Below are positions 1 to 9,823 of a stretch of 40,784 nucleotides of DNA, in pieces. Under the pieces are notes generated by a model. The model was given only the letters and a program-made list of their open reading frames with translations, did not search any database and was not told where the DNA came from. Numbering within the stretch: position 1 is the first letter of the stretch; each line of letters starts with the position of its first letter. The stretch lies in the NCBI GenBank assembly GCA_017858735.1, contig JAFMBH010000028.1, positions 1 to 40,784 of the forward strand. The letters run 5' to 3'. The position numbers and the translations under genes are program-made. The DNA comes from Bacteroidota bacterium. GTDB taxonomy: Bacteria > Bacteroidota > Bacteroidia > Chitinophagales > Saprospiraceae.

Positions 1-76
1 TTTTTTTCATAACTTAGATAGTTTTTTATGATTAACAACGTACTCAAAATAGTTGTTTCATGTGTTACGTTATAAT

Positions 77-1033
77 TTACCAACGCTCAAGACCCAATAA
101 TTTATTGCCCAAATCATTCAATTCGGCTGTTTCATATTTTATTTGTTCCCATTTTCGGGGATCACCAGGAAATGCATAGCCTTCGGGAGCGATCCTGTTT
201 TTCCACGAACGGATACGCCATTGTCTTAAAGATTCATTTTCCTCTTCAGCAGGCATCATCGAAATGTATTGGGCGATTCTGACCTTATCTTCACTTTGGT
301 TGGCTCTGATACCGTGTGGTTGTAAGCTATTGAAAATCAATAAATCACCTGCCTTTAATTTCACTTTTGTTGGTGTAAAACCTGCGGTATCGGGCAAAAA
401 ACGATGTCTGTCTGTTGGTTGGGTCAATTTCCATTGATCGTAAGTACGGTAAAGTTCAGGGATACATTGAAATCCTCCCATATTTTCATCCGTTTGGTCG
501 GCTAATGCCAATACCCCTTGCACATTAACGGGTTTAGTTTCGGGATCATAATCCCAATGAATAAATCCTTTATATTCATAACCTGGTCTGATGGGGAAAT
601 TTAAATTAGCGCGATCTATGGTTACCCATAATTTTTCAGTTCCCCAAATATCTACAAAGGCATCATAGATACGTTGAACCTGCCTGTTAGCCCATAAATA
701 GGGATGATTATAACATTCAACCATACCTGTATAGGACAGTTCTTTCATTTTCATTTCAGCTCTTGGCTCAGAGTACCAGGTTGATTTATCGTTTGGGTCT
801 TTTTCTTCAAATTCCCATAAAAATTCAGCCGTTTTTAATGCTTGTTCCCTAGCTACTGCGTTTTCTATGACAATATATCCTTCATTTATCCAGAACTGCC
901 ATTGCTCCTCTGTCAAAACCCTTAGTGGTTTACCGTTTGAACGGTCATTTAATGTATAATGACTTCCTTTAGTCGTGGATGGATTACCTGGTATATCCTT
1001 GTGTTCATTATTGGGAATCATTGTTTGTGCCAT
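77..1033 (-). CDS. Phytanoyl-CoA dioxygenase (PhyH) family protein
   Basis: A 318-residue protein with the double-stranded beta-helix signature of the PhyH family, non-haem Fe(II)/2-oxoglutarate-dependent oxygenases. The expected facial triad is visible: H159-x-D161 in GFIHWDYD and distal H240 in SLQPHGIRAN, followed by R252, which probably holds the 2-oxoglutarate carboxylate. There is no signal peptide, so it should be cytoplasmic. It is transcribed away from the SusC gene at 1162 across a 128-base shared upstream region, so it may be co-regulated with the polysaccharide locus. Family members hydroxylate very varied small molecules, and nothing here identifies the substrate. A role in modifying an imported sugar is inference from position only. 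The family call is solid. Confidence 0.88.
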   Translation of the reverse strand: MAQTMIPNNEHKDIPGNPSTTKGSHYTLNDRSNGKPLRVLTEEQWQFWINEGYIVIENAVAREQALKTAEFLWEFEEKDPNDKSTWYSEPRAEMKMKELSYTGMVECYNHPYLWANRQVQRIYDAFVDIWGTEKLWVTIDRANLNFPIRPGYEYKGFIHWDYDPETKPVNVQGVLALADQTDENMGGFQCIPELYRTYDQWKLTQPTDRHRFLPDTAGFTPTKVKLKAGDLLIFNSLQPHGIRANQSEDKVRIAQYISMMPAEEENESLRQWRIRSWKNRIAPEGYAFPGDPRKWEQIKYETAELNDLGNKLLGLERW

Positions 1034-1161
1034 GTCCTATTTTTTATAAAAATAAAGAACATCAACATTAATTTATAGTGAATATAAAAATAAACAAATT
1101 TGAGAGGTTTAAAGTGTAAAAATGCAATTCTTTATTTTAAATTTATGAAAAAATCAATATT

Positions 1162-4100
1162 ATGAAAGGAAAACATCGCCCTATTAAATTACTGACAAAC
1201 AGTTTTATGTTCAGTTTAATGTCGGCCCTCTTGGTTGCCATTTATTCAATTCCGATGTATGCGGATTCAGGTAATTATGGCAATATTATTTCGAAAGCTG
1301 AGTCATTCGCCCTAAAGGTTAACGTACGGTCATAGATGACCAGGGGGAAGTAGTCATTGGTGCAACCATTCAGTTGAAAGGTACCAGTGTTGGTGCCGTT
1401 ACGGATGAAAATGGTAAATTTTCTATCGAGGTTCCAGATGAAAAAGCATTTTTAATTATTTCATTTGTTGGATACGATGCCCAGGAAATTCAAGTGGGTA
1501 ATCGTTCAGAAATTAACGTAAAGTTAATGTCAAATTCTACCCTGGAAGAGGTAGTCGTGGTGGGATATAGCACCCAGAAGAAGGTGAATATGACCGGCGC
1601 TGTTTCCAGTGTCGATGGTCAGGCGCTGGAAAATAGACCGGTAAGTAATGCCGCTAATGCGCTTCAGGGACTAAGCCCGGGTCTAATGATTACCAGACAG
1701 GGTGGACAACCTGGTTCGGAAGGAATTGACATTCAAATTAGAGGTGCCACTACCGCAAATGGTAGCGTTGCTCCTCTGATCGTCTTAGATGGGGTAGCTG
1801 TTCCAGGTAATACGCTGACAACCATGAACCCCAATGATATTGAAAGTATTAGTGTCCTGAAAGATGCCGCTGCTGCCGGTATTTATGGTGCTCAGGCCGC
1901 AGGTGGTGTCATTTTGGTTACGACAAAAAAAGCTCAGGCTGGTAAAATAAAAATGAGTTATCTCGGTCAGCGTGGAACCGATTGGTCTATTAATGTTCCC
2001 GAAAGATTATCGCTATTGGAAGAAGCTGAATTTTCAAATTTGGCAAGGAAAAATTCAGGGAGCGGTCCGGAATATAATGACCTGGATATGCAACGTATTC
2101 GCGATGGGGTTCCCTATGTGGTTAATCCAAATGATACTTCTACCTGGCAATTCTATAATCAGGTGCCTCTGACCGACCAGATTTTAAAGAAATATACTAC
2201 AATGGTTACCCATAATTTAAATATTTCCGGAGGAAATGAGAAATTGAATTTCTTGATTTCCGCAGGTTATTATGGTAAAGATGGCGTATTTAAAGTCGGA
2301 CCAGATGATTACCAAAGATATAATCTGCGATTAAATCTCGGCGCTCAATTAACAAATAAAATTTCTTTGGATTTTAGAATTGCTTACACAAGAGATAATC
2401 TTGCTCAGGCCTCTGGAAATCTAAGCGGAACTGGATTGGTTTATGAAATTTACAGATTGAGGACAAGAACGCCGTTTTTTACACCTGACGGTAAATATAA
2501 TGGAGCGGGTTCAGCAGCAACGGCTTATGCTCGTTTAGAAGCAGGTGGTTATAATAAAAATGAAAGAAATTTTATTGATCCAACAGCCACACTTAGGGTT
2601 AAAGATGTCGGTGGTGTAAAAGGCCTTACCTTTTCTACCATTTTAGGTATGCAATTTAGAACGGGGGAAAGAGAAAACTTTGCCAGAACAGTGCCGCTTT
2701 GGGGTAACGGTAAAGTGTTAAGCTATCTTAACCAGGTGAATGCTTTTACTTTGACGCGCGAATTAACAGAAAATGAAAACTTACAGTTTTTAGCTGATTA
2801 TAAAAAGAAAATTGGGAAACATGATTTTTCTTTTTTAGTAGGTTATCAGTGGGAGGATTTTAGATATTCCAATATTGTTACAGGAGCTACAAATCTGGTA
2901 AGTAATGATCTTCCAACCCTAAACCTTGGAGATGATAAAACTAAAACGAATAGCCAGGCTATATCAACCAGTGCTTTCCAATCGGTCTTCGGTCGCTTTA
3001 ACTATAATTATAATGGAAAATATCTGCTGGAAGGTACATTAAGAAGGGACGAAAGTTCAAAATTAGCTACAAGTCTGAGAACTAAAATTTTCCCATCTGC
3101 TTCCGTTGGTTGGAACGTGAATAAAGAATCCTGGTTCCCAAATACCAATGTTGTAACAGAACTGAAATTTAGGGCTTCCTGTGGTCGTTTAGGTGGTGCT
3201 TTAGGTTCCGTAATTGGTAATTATGATTATTTAAGCCAGTTAAGTAGAGGTTCTGCTCTGGTAATTGGTAATTCAAGAACTTCCTATTTGTTCCAAAATT
3301 CTATCCCTTCCCAATCCCTCTCATGGGAAACCATTGAAAGTTCCAATGGTGGTGTAGATCTATCTTTATTTAATAATAAGATTCAAATCAATGCCGATTA
3401 TTATGTTAAATATAATCGCAATATGTTAACTGCTCAAAACCTCCCCGCTGTGATAGGTATTGGTACACCCAGAAAAAATAATGGGGAATTGAAATCTTGG
3501 GGTTGGGAAGTTGAGTTAAGATATAAAGGGAAAATTGGTTCTGATTTTGTTTACTCTATTTCTGCCAATCTTTCTGATAATCAAAATGAATTGAGAAATT
3601 TTGCCGGTAGAAATATAGTTTCAGCTGGTACCGTTAATACAGTAGAAGGTTTCCCTATTAATAGTATTTTTGGATTCAAGACAGATGGTTATTTCCAGAG
3701 TACTGATGAGGTGAAAGCCTGGGCATTTCAGGATAACAGAACAAATGCAGACGATGTAAAATATTTAGATCTTGACGGAAGTGGAAGAATTACAATAGGC
3801 GATGGGAATACAAAAAACATGGGCGATTTAGTCCATTTTGGTTCTACTTTACCGCGTTATTTATTTGGTTCTTCCTTAAACTTTAGCTGGAAAGGAATCG
3901 ATTTCTCTGTCTTTATTCAAGGTGTTGGTAAAAGAGTGTTCAGACCGGAAGTGCAAACCATTGCACCTCTTATGGTTTCCTGGAAACAGGCTTTGGCCAT
4001 TCATAAAGATTATTGGACGCCTGAAAATCCAAATGCACTTTATCCAAGACCTTTTGTAGGTGGTACACATAACTATCTTGTATCCGATAAATGGTTGTTA

Positions 4101-4334
4101 AATGGTCAATATGCTCGTTTGAAAAATCTTCAAATAGGTTATACCTTGCCCGATGCCTGGACATCAAAAGCAAAAATTTCAAGAATTAGGCTCTTTCTTT
4201 CCGCACAGGATATTCTAACTTTTTCTAAGTTAGCTACTTATAAAGGTTATTTTGATCCTGAGCAACGTGATAATGTGCAGAATGATTATCCGTTCTTTGC
4301 CACAGCTTCTTTTGGTGTAAATGTTAGTTTCTAA
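1162..4334 (+). CDS. SusC/RagA-type TonB-dependent outer-membrane receptor, interrupted by a 1-base frameshift
   Basis: The gene begins at ATG 1162 with a plausible signal peptide ending near SIPMYA. The frame stays open to codon 54 (AAC at 1321-1323) and then stops at TAG 1333. A second frame, open from just after TAA 1320-1322, carries the rest. Adding one G near 1323 turns GTTAACGTACGG into codons for V-N-G-T-V and joins the parts as V-N-G-T-V-I-D-D-Q-G-E, the normal start of the carboxypeptidase-regulatory-like domain. The rebuilt protein would be 1057 residues, normal for SusC. After that domain come the TonB-box-like EEVVVVGY, a plug with IQIRG and PLIVLDGV, and the beta-barrel ending in an aromatic residue (NVSF). 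It is paired with SusD at 4387. As written, translation from 1374 would give 986 residues without a signal peptide. The cause may be sequencing error or true decay. Confidence 0.9.
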
Positions 4335-4386
4335 CTTATTTAGATACAAAGAAATCCGATTTTTTCATGTTTAATTTTTTTTCAGT

Positions 4387-6006
4387 ATGAAATCAATTAT
4401 AAATTATAAGTTCGCATTTTTCTTATTTCTTTTTAGTGTTTTTTCCTGTGAAGTAGAGCGATTGCCGGAAACTTCTATCAGTGACCAAACCTTTTGGAAA
4501 TCAGAAACGGATTTGATTGCAGCAACAAATTACCTGTACATCTTTTTACCTGGCTTTAATACTGAAGATGTTTGGTCTGATGATGCTATTGGTTTGGCGT
4601 CAAACCAGATAAGTGATGGTTCCAGACTGGCGCCTTCGACAGATGGAAACTATTCAGAACCGTACAGACTGATACGTGCCGCAAATAATATTATCGAAAA
4701 GGCTCCGCTCACTGCCGCCAGCGTTTCAGCAGCTACCATTGACAGATATGTTGCTGATGCTCGCTTTTTTAGGGCTTGGGGCTATTTTTCTCTCGTTCAA
4801 AAATATGGAAATGTTCCTTTGATTTTAAAAATATTGGAGGACGAATCTCCGGAATTAACAGAAGCTGCAAGTTCCAGAGATAAAATTTTTGACCAGATTT
4901 ATCAGGATCTTGACTTTGCAGTGGCAAAATTACCTACTATGGCCGCGCTTGGGACAGCCAATTATGGAAAAATTTCACGTACAGCCGCTCAAGCCTTTAA
5001 AGCCAGGGTCGCTTTGTTTGAGGGTACCAGGTCAAAATTTCATGGTTATGGCGACCCAAATAAACATTTAAATATTGCAGTGGAAGCGTCGAAAGCGGTT
5101 ATCGATGGTAAACAACATTCTTTATACTCAAGTTATTTTGACCTTTTTCAAATGGCCGGAGAGGGTTTTGCTAATAAGGAAAATTTAATTGTCAAAGGGT
5201 ACGGAGCTAGTTTGGCCGATAGAGTATTAACGCATACCTATTTTAGAAGTACGCTGGAAAATGGAAATAAAAATCCGACAAAAAGTCTGGTTGATTCTTA
5301 CCTAATGACAGATGGTTTACCCATAACCAAATCTCCATTATACAAAAAACCAGTGGTCTCAACAGATGTTTTTACCAATAGAGATGAAAGGCTCTCTCAT
5401 TCCGTATTTAAAAAAGGTGACCCCTATATTTTTACAAGAAAAATATTTGATATTTCTCCTTTGGTCTTTCAAAAAACTGGCTTTTGCTTCAGAAAGTTTT
5501 CAAATATTGATGACTGGAATAATCAGGCTTCTTTTATAGATCGTCCAATTTTACGATATGCAGAGGTGCTTTTGATTTATGCAGAAGCTAAATTTGAAAT
5601 TACTAATTCAATTACCGATGCAGATCTTAATATCTCTATTAATTTATTAAGAACAAGAGCTAAAATAGCAAAATTAACCAATGCTTTGGTTACTGATAAT
5701 AATCTAAGCATGCGAGATGAAATTCGTAGGGAACGTCGCGTGGAATTAGCTCAGGAGGGACATAGATACTGGGATATTATTCGTTGGAAAATTGCTGAAA
5801 TTGAATTGCCAAAACCAGTATTGGGCAACTTCTTCTTCAAAGCTGAATTCGGTACGGCAACTACTGTAAATCTTACTCCAGACAATTTTATTTTAGTAAC
5901 CCCGGCTAGTTTTAGGAAATTTAATCCTGCAAAAGACTATCTATGGGCCATTCCATTAAACGAAATTTCTCTAAACCCTAATTTGAAACAGAATCCGGGT
6001 TGGTAA
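4387..6006 (+). CDS. SusD/RagB family surface glycan-binding lipoprotein
   Basis: A 539-residue lipoprotein with a short hydrophobic leader and lipobox FSVFSC, so Cys21 would be acylated and the protein displayed on the outer membrane as the lid of the SusC barrel. Typical SusD features are the early ISDQTFWKSETDLIAATN segment, TPR-like helices around RYVADARFFRAWGYFSLVQKYG, and the C-terminal IRRERRVELAQEGHRYWDIIRW block, near diagnostic for RagB/SusD. The usual ending before the last strand, LWAIPLNEISLNPNLKQNPG, is intact. It starts 52 bases after SusC and is expected to be co-transcribed with it. It is complete, unlike its SusC partner. The ligand cannot be read from sequence; the neighbouring heparinase-like lyases suggest an acidic polysaccharide. 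Confidence 0.95.
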   Translation: MKSIINYKFAFFLFLFSVFSCEVERLPETSISDQTFWKSETDLIAATNYLYIFLPGFNTEDVWSDDAIGLASNQISDGSRLAPSTDGNYSEPYRLIRAANNIIEKAPLTAASVSAATIDRYVADARFFRAWGYFSLVQKYGNVPLILKILEDESPELTEAASSRDKIFDQIYQDLDFAVAKLPTMAALGTANYGKISRTAAQAFKARVALFEGTRSKFHGYGDPNKHLNIAVEASKAVIDGKQHSLYSSYFDLFQMAGEGFANKENLIVKGYGASLADRVLTHTYFRSTLENGNKNPTKSLVDSYLMTDGLPITKSPLYKKPVVSTDVFTNRDERLSHSVFKKGDPYIFTRKIFDISPLVFQKTGFCFRKFSNIDDWNNQASFIDRPILRYAEVLLIYAEAKFEITNSITDADLNISINLLRTRAKIAKLTNALVTDNNLSMRDEIRRERRVELAQEGHRYWDIIRWKIAEIELPKPVLGNFFFKAEFGTATTVNLTPDNFILVTPASFRKFNPAKDYLWAIPLNEISLNPNLKQNPGW

Positions 6007-6020
6007 TTAAACAACTTCAT

Positions 6021-6062
6021 AAAAACCGTTTCGATAGTTAATCTGTCGAAACGGTTTTTTTA
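6021..6062 (+). terminator. Intrinsic terminator inside the polysaccharide locus
   Basis: The arm AAACCGTTTCGA pairs with TCGAAACGGTTT across an 11-base loop and runs into a T tract. It lies between susD and the first lyase gene, which starts only about 15 bases further on. There is no room for an independent promoter, so it probably acts as a partial terminator lowering lyase expression relative to SusCD. Confidence 0.85.
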
Positions 6063-6077
6063 TGTAAATATTCGGCT

Positions 6078-7910
6078 ATGAAACGCAATCTGATTTTATT
6101 TATCTGTTTTCTATGCAGTTTTAGCTGCCAGGATAAGATAACTGCCATTCCTAATGAGCCTCAGCCTCCATTGACGGGTATTTTAAGTACCTTGAAAAAG
6201 GAACATCCCCGTTTAATGCTTACTAATTCCCTGGTAGAAGAAATCAAATTAAAAAGAAAAAATGATGCTGTTTTAGATAAATATGCTTTGGCGGTGATTG
6301 CTTCGGCAAATGGCATTATAAATAAGGCGCCATTAGGCAGAGTATTAATTGGCCCCCGATTGCTAAGTGTTAGTCGTGAGTTATTACATAGGGTAACAAA
6401 TCTATCCCTCGCATTTCATTTGACGTCCGATCCAAAATATCTTGATGCTGCAGTGAGTCAAATGAAAACCGTTTGCGCTTTTACCGATTGGAATCCTTCC
6501 CATTTTCTTGATGTGGCTGAAATGACCAATGGCGTGGCAATTGGCTACGATTGGCTTTATAATCACATGAAGAAAGAGGATATTGAATTGATTCGCTCTG
6601 GGTTAAAAACGAAAGGGCTGGACGAATATAAAAAGGCTTACGATGCTGCCTGGTGGAGCAAAGGCGATAATAACTGGAATCAGGTGTGTCACGGAGGCCT
6701 TATCGTTGGTGCGCTGGCTATTGCGGAGACTGATCCTTCTTATGCGACCACTTTTATCCCGAAAGCTTTGACAAATCTACCTTATTCAAATAAATATTAC
6801 GCGCCAGACGGTGCCTGGTACGAAGGTCCCGGTTATTGGTCTTATGCCACAGAATATTTATCGTATGCCATGTCAGCCATGCAATCGGCTTTGGGAAATA
6901 TGGGAAATCTTGAAAGTACCAAAGGCTTGGAAAATGCAGGTTATGTTCCCATGATTTGTGCTGGTCCCTCTAATCTTATCCTAAATTTTGCTGACTCAGG
7001 AGAGAATTCGAAGGCAACGACTTCGCCTGCTATGTTGTTTTTAAGCAATATTTACAATAAACCTCTTATTGCCAATTATTTGCATGCTTATATAAAATCT
7101 TCCAACGCCCTAGCTAATCCTTTTCATGTTTTATGGTACAAAGCGCCTACTTCAGAACCTCTTAATTTGCCCCTGGATCAATATCTTGATGGCGAAATTA
7201 ATGAATTGGTGCTACTTCGTAGTAGTTGGACAGACCCCAATGCTACCTGGATTGGTATGAAATCGGGGGTGAATAGTTCGCCTCATGCTCATCTTGATTT
7301 AGGTAATTTTGAGTTGGAAGCTGGTGGGGTAAGATGGGCAAAGGATTTAGGTTCAGATGATTATAATTTGGATGGCTATTGGACTATGGGGGTGAATGGA
7401 AAAAGATGGTCTTATTACCGTCTAAATTCTTTTAGCCATAATGTGCCATTGCTGGGAAATAAAAATCAGTATGAACTGGCAAAAGCCCGATTTATTCAGA
7501 AAGAGCTAAATGTGGTAAATCCTTCCGCAATGCTCGATCTGACAGAAGCCTACAAGGATTTTTCATCAAAATCAACGAGAAAAATTAGTTTGGCAGATCA
7601 AAGGAAAAATGTCATAATAGTAGATAATTTTTCCTTACTTAAGCCAACGGAAGTAGCATGGGGGATGTTAACGGGCAATACCATTGAACTTATAAAAGGA
7701 GGTAAAGCCATTTTAAGAAATGCAACAATTACCTCAAAATGGTTGGAATTGGAAATTATTTCACCCAAAGGAGCAGAATTTTCTGAAGAATCAGCTATTC
7801 AAAAAGCACCTGAAAAAACAAATGTCGGCCATTCCCGACTTATGGTTCGTTTACCCAATCAATCTGGAAATGTGAATGTTACCATCAAAATATCTTTAAA
7901 AAATTATTAA
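6078..7910 (+). CDS. Heparinase II/III-family polysaccharide lyase, lipoprotein
   Basis: A 610-residue protein with lipobox CSFSC (Cys17), so it is probably anchored in the outer membrane. It follows the heparinase II/III plan: an early HPRLML segment, an alpha/alpha toroid with FTDWNPSHFLDVAEMT and NNWNQVCHGG (N199, H205), a Tyr-containing GPGYW (Y253), then a beta-sandwich with H403-x-H405-x-D407-x-G and a later SHN. In Pedobacter heparinase II the equivalent His/Tyr residues are catalytic or hold zinc. Lyases of this fold cleave uronate glycosidic bonds by beta-elimination. It is a sister of the next gene, sharing the block FTDWNPSHFLDVAEMT exactly. The substrate is unknown: heparinoid, alginate-like and other uronans are all possible. 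It lies just behind an intrinsic terminator, so expression probably depends on read-through. Confidence 0.85.
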   Translation: MKRNLILFICFLCSFSCQDKITAIPNEPQPPLTGILSTLKKEHPRLMLTNSLVEEIKLKRKNDAVLDKYALAVIASANGIINKAPLGRVLIGPRLLSVSRELLHRVTNLSLAFHLTSDPKYLDAAVSQMKTVCAFTDWNPSHFLDVAEMTNGVAIGYDWLYNHMKKEDIELIRSGLKTKGLDEYKKAYDAAWWSKGDNNWNQVCHGGLIVGALAIAETDPSYATTFIPKALTNLPYSNKYYAPDGAWYEGPGYWSYATEYLSYAMSAMQSALGNMGNLESTKGLENAGYVPMICAGPSNLILNFADSGENSKATTSPAMLFLSNIYNKPLIANYLHAYIKSSNALANPFHVLWYKAPTSEPLNLPLDQYLDGEINELVLLRSSWTDPNATWIGMKSGVNSSPHAHLDLGNFELEAGGVRWAKDLGSDDYNLDGYWTMGVNGKRWSYYRLNSFSHNVPLLGNKNQYELAKARFIQKELNVVNPSAMLDLTEAYKDFSSKSTRKISLADQRKNVIIVDNFSLLKPTEVAWGMLTGNTIELIKGGKAILRNATITSKWLELEIISPKGAEFSEESAIQKAPEKTNVGHSRLMVRLPNQSGNVNVTIKISLKNY

Positions 7911-7920
7911 TGCAGTGTCA

Positions 7921-9795
7921 ATGAAAAATTTAGCCTATTTCACCTTAATTTTCTTCTCCTTTTTAGGGATGACCTTAAATGTAAATGCTCAGGATTTGTC
8001 CGATATAGCAAAATTAAAAATGCCCGACCATCCGAGAATTTTATGGTTTGAAGAGGATATCAATCCATTGGTTCAGGAAGTGTCAAAAGAGGCTCAATGG
8101 CAGAAAATTCATCAAGCTATTCTGTCTGAAAGTGATAAAATGTTAAGTTTGCCAACGCTGGAAAGGATTCAAATAGGTAAAAGACTCTTAGATAAATCAA
8201 GAGAATGTTTGAAAAGGGTGTTTTATCTATCCTATTCCTATAATGTAACCCGAGACCCAAAATATATGGAAAGAGCAGAAAAGGAACTTTTGAAGGTGTC
8301 AAATTTTACCGATTGGAATCCTTCCCATTTCCTGGATGTTGCTGAAATGACCATGGCTGTCTCCATCGGATATGATTGGCTTTTTAATCATCTTTCTGAC
8401 AATTCACGAAGTATCATCAGGGAAGCTATTTTGAAAAAAGGCCTGGAGCCTTCCATGAATCCAAAATTCAATTCGTGGTTGAAGGCAACGCATAATTGGA
8501 ATCAGGTATGTAATGCGGGCATGACTTTTGGTGCATTAGCTATTTATGAGGATAATCCTGAACTTGCAAAAAGTATCATCCAGCGTTCCATTACCTCCAT
8601 TAAGCTACCTATGGCCGATTATAATCCAGATGGGGCCTATCCCGAAGGTTATGGATATTGGGTTTATGGAACGAGTTTTAATCTGATGTTCCTGAGTGCC
8701 ATTGAAAAACTTTATGGACATGATTTTAATTTATCTGCTACGCCTGGCTTTTTAAAAACAGCTGCCTATTTTGAAAATATGGTGGGTACATCAGGTAAAG
8801 CATTTAATTATGCTGATGCTCAAGGTGGTGCGGGATTGACTGCCTCTGTTTTTTGGTTCGCAAATAAATCGAAAGATCCTTCTTTGTTGTATAATCAGGT
8901 TAAGTACCTGGATAAAAAAGTAGGTGGCGATCGTTTGTTTCCAGCTATCATGATTTGGGGTAGGGGGCTTGCTTTGTCAAATGTAAAGGAACCTTCAAAA
9001 TTGATTTGGACAGGCCAGGGCCCCAATCCAGTAGCTTTAATGCGCAGTTCCTGGAGCGATCCAAAGGCCATTTATGTCGGATTTAAAGCGGGTTCTCCCA
9101 GCGTAAATCATGGTCACATGGATATCGGTTCCTTCGTTATGGATGCTTTAGGGCAGCGTTGGTCTATGGATTTTGGCATGCAGGAATATGAATCATTAGA
9201 GTCTAAGGGCATTAAATTATGGGGTAAGGAACAAGGATCTCAACGATGGGATGTATTTCGGTATAATAATTTGGCGCACAGTACCTTAACCATTGATGGA
9301 CAATATCAGAAGGTGGATGGATATGCGAAAATAGATGGATTTACAGATTCTCCTGCCTTTTTAAGTGCTTTCAGCGATTTGACCTCTGTTTATAAAGGCC
9401 AGATGAACAAATTATCCCGAGGTGTTGCCATTGTAAATAAATCGTACGTCGTAATTAGGGATGAAATGGAAACCTCAGAAAATAGCAAGGTGTTGCGCTG
9501 GAATATGTTAACCCCTGCTCAGGTGGAAATAAATGGTAAGGGTCAGGCTGTTTTGTCACAAAATGGACAAAAAATGATGCTAAAGGTGTTGGAGCCCAAA
9601 AATGTAACCTTAAAAACCTGGACAACTCAGTCTTCTAAAGAATATGATGCTCCTAATCCAAATACCCTTTTTGTAGGGTTTGAAATGGAGCTTCCCCAAA
9701 ATGCTAAACAAAATATAACCGTAGTCCTCGTTCCGGAATCTAATGAATTACCAGGGAAAAAGGATATTAAGCCCTTGAATCTTTGGAAAAAATAA
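7921..9795 (+). CDS. Heparinase II/III-family polysaccharide lyase, secreted
   Basis: A 624-residue protein from ATG 7921. A GTG six bases upstream is in frame, but the ATG gives the cleaner Sec signal peptide, ending LNVNAQ. Unlike its upstream sister it has no lipobox and should be periplasmic. Family landmarks match in order: HPRILW, FTDWNPSHFLDVAEMT, HNWNQVCNAG (H191, N198), EGYGYW (Y246) and the sandwich motif H397-G-H399-M-D401-I-G, then LAHSTL. All positions needed for the fold's Tyr/His chemistry look intact. It starts 10 bases after the previous stop, so the two are a tandem duplicate in one transcript. The lipoprotein/periplasmic split suggests sequential work on the same glycan, a long-chain cut outside and an oligosaccharide cut inside; that order is inference. 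Confidence 0.85.
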   Translation: MKNLAYFTLIFFSFLGMTLNVNAQDLSDIAKLKMPDHPRILWFEEDINPLVQEVSKEAQWQKIHQAILSESDKMLSLPTLERIQIGKRLLDKSRECLKRVFYLSYSYNVTRDPKYMERAEKELLKVSNFTDWNPSHFLDVAEMTMAVSIGYDWLFNHLSDNSRSIIREAILKKGLEPSMNPKFNSWLKATHNWNQVCNAGMTFGALAIYEDNPELAKSIIQRSITSIKLPMADYNPDGAYPEGYGYWVYGTSFNLMFLSAIEKLYGHDFNLSATPGFLKTAAYFENMVGTSGKAFNYADAQGGAGLTASVFWFANKSKDPSLLYNQVKYLDKKVGGDRLFPAIMIWGRGLALSNVKEPSKLIWTGQGPNPVALMRSSWSDPKAIYVGFKAGSPSVNHGHMDIGSFVMDALGQRWSMDFGMQEYESLESKGIKLWGKEQGSQRWDVFRYNNLAHSTLTIDGQYQKVDGYAKIDGFTDSPAFLSAFSDLTSVYKGQMNKLSRGVAIVNKSYVVIRDEMETSENSKVLRWNMLTPAQVEINGKGQAVLSQNGQKMMLKVLEPKNVTLKTWTTQSSKEYDAPNPNTLFVGFEMELPQNAKQNITVVLVPESNELPGKKDIKPLNLWKK

Positions 9796-9823
9796 ATGGT
9801 TGCTACCTTTTAAAATGATTTGA

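Noticed and set aside
1318-1335. Programmed ribosomal frameshift in the first SusC
   Set aside because: There is no slippery run or following hairpin at the join, and SusC genes are not known to use frameshifting.
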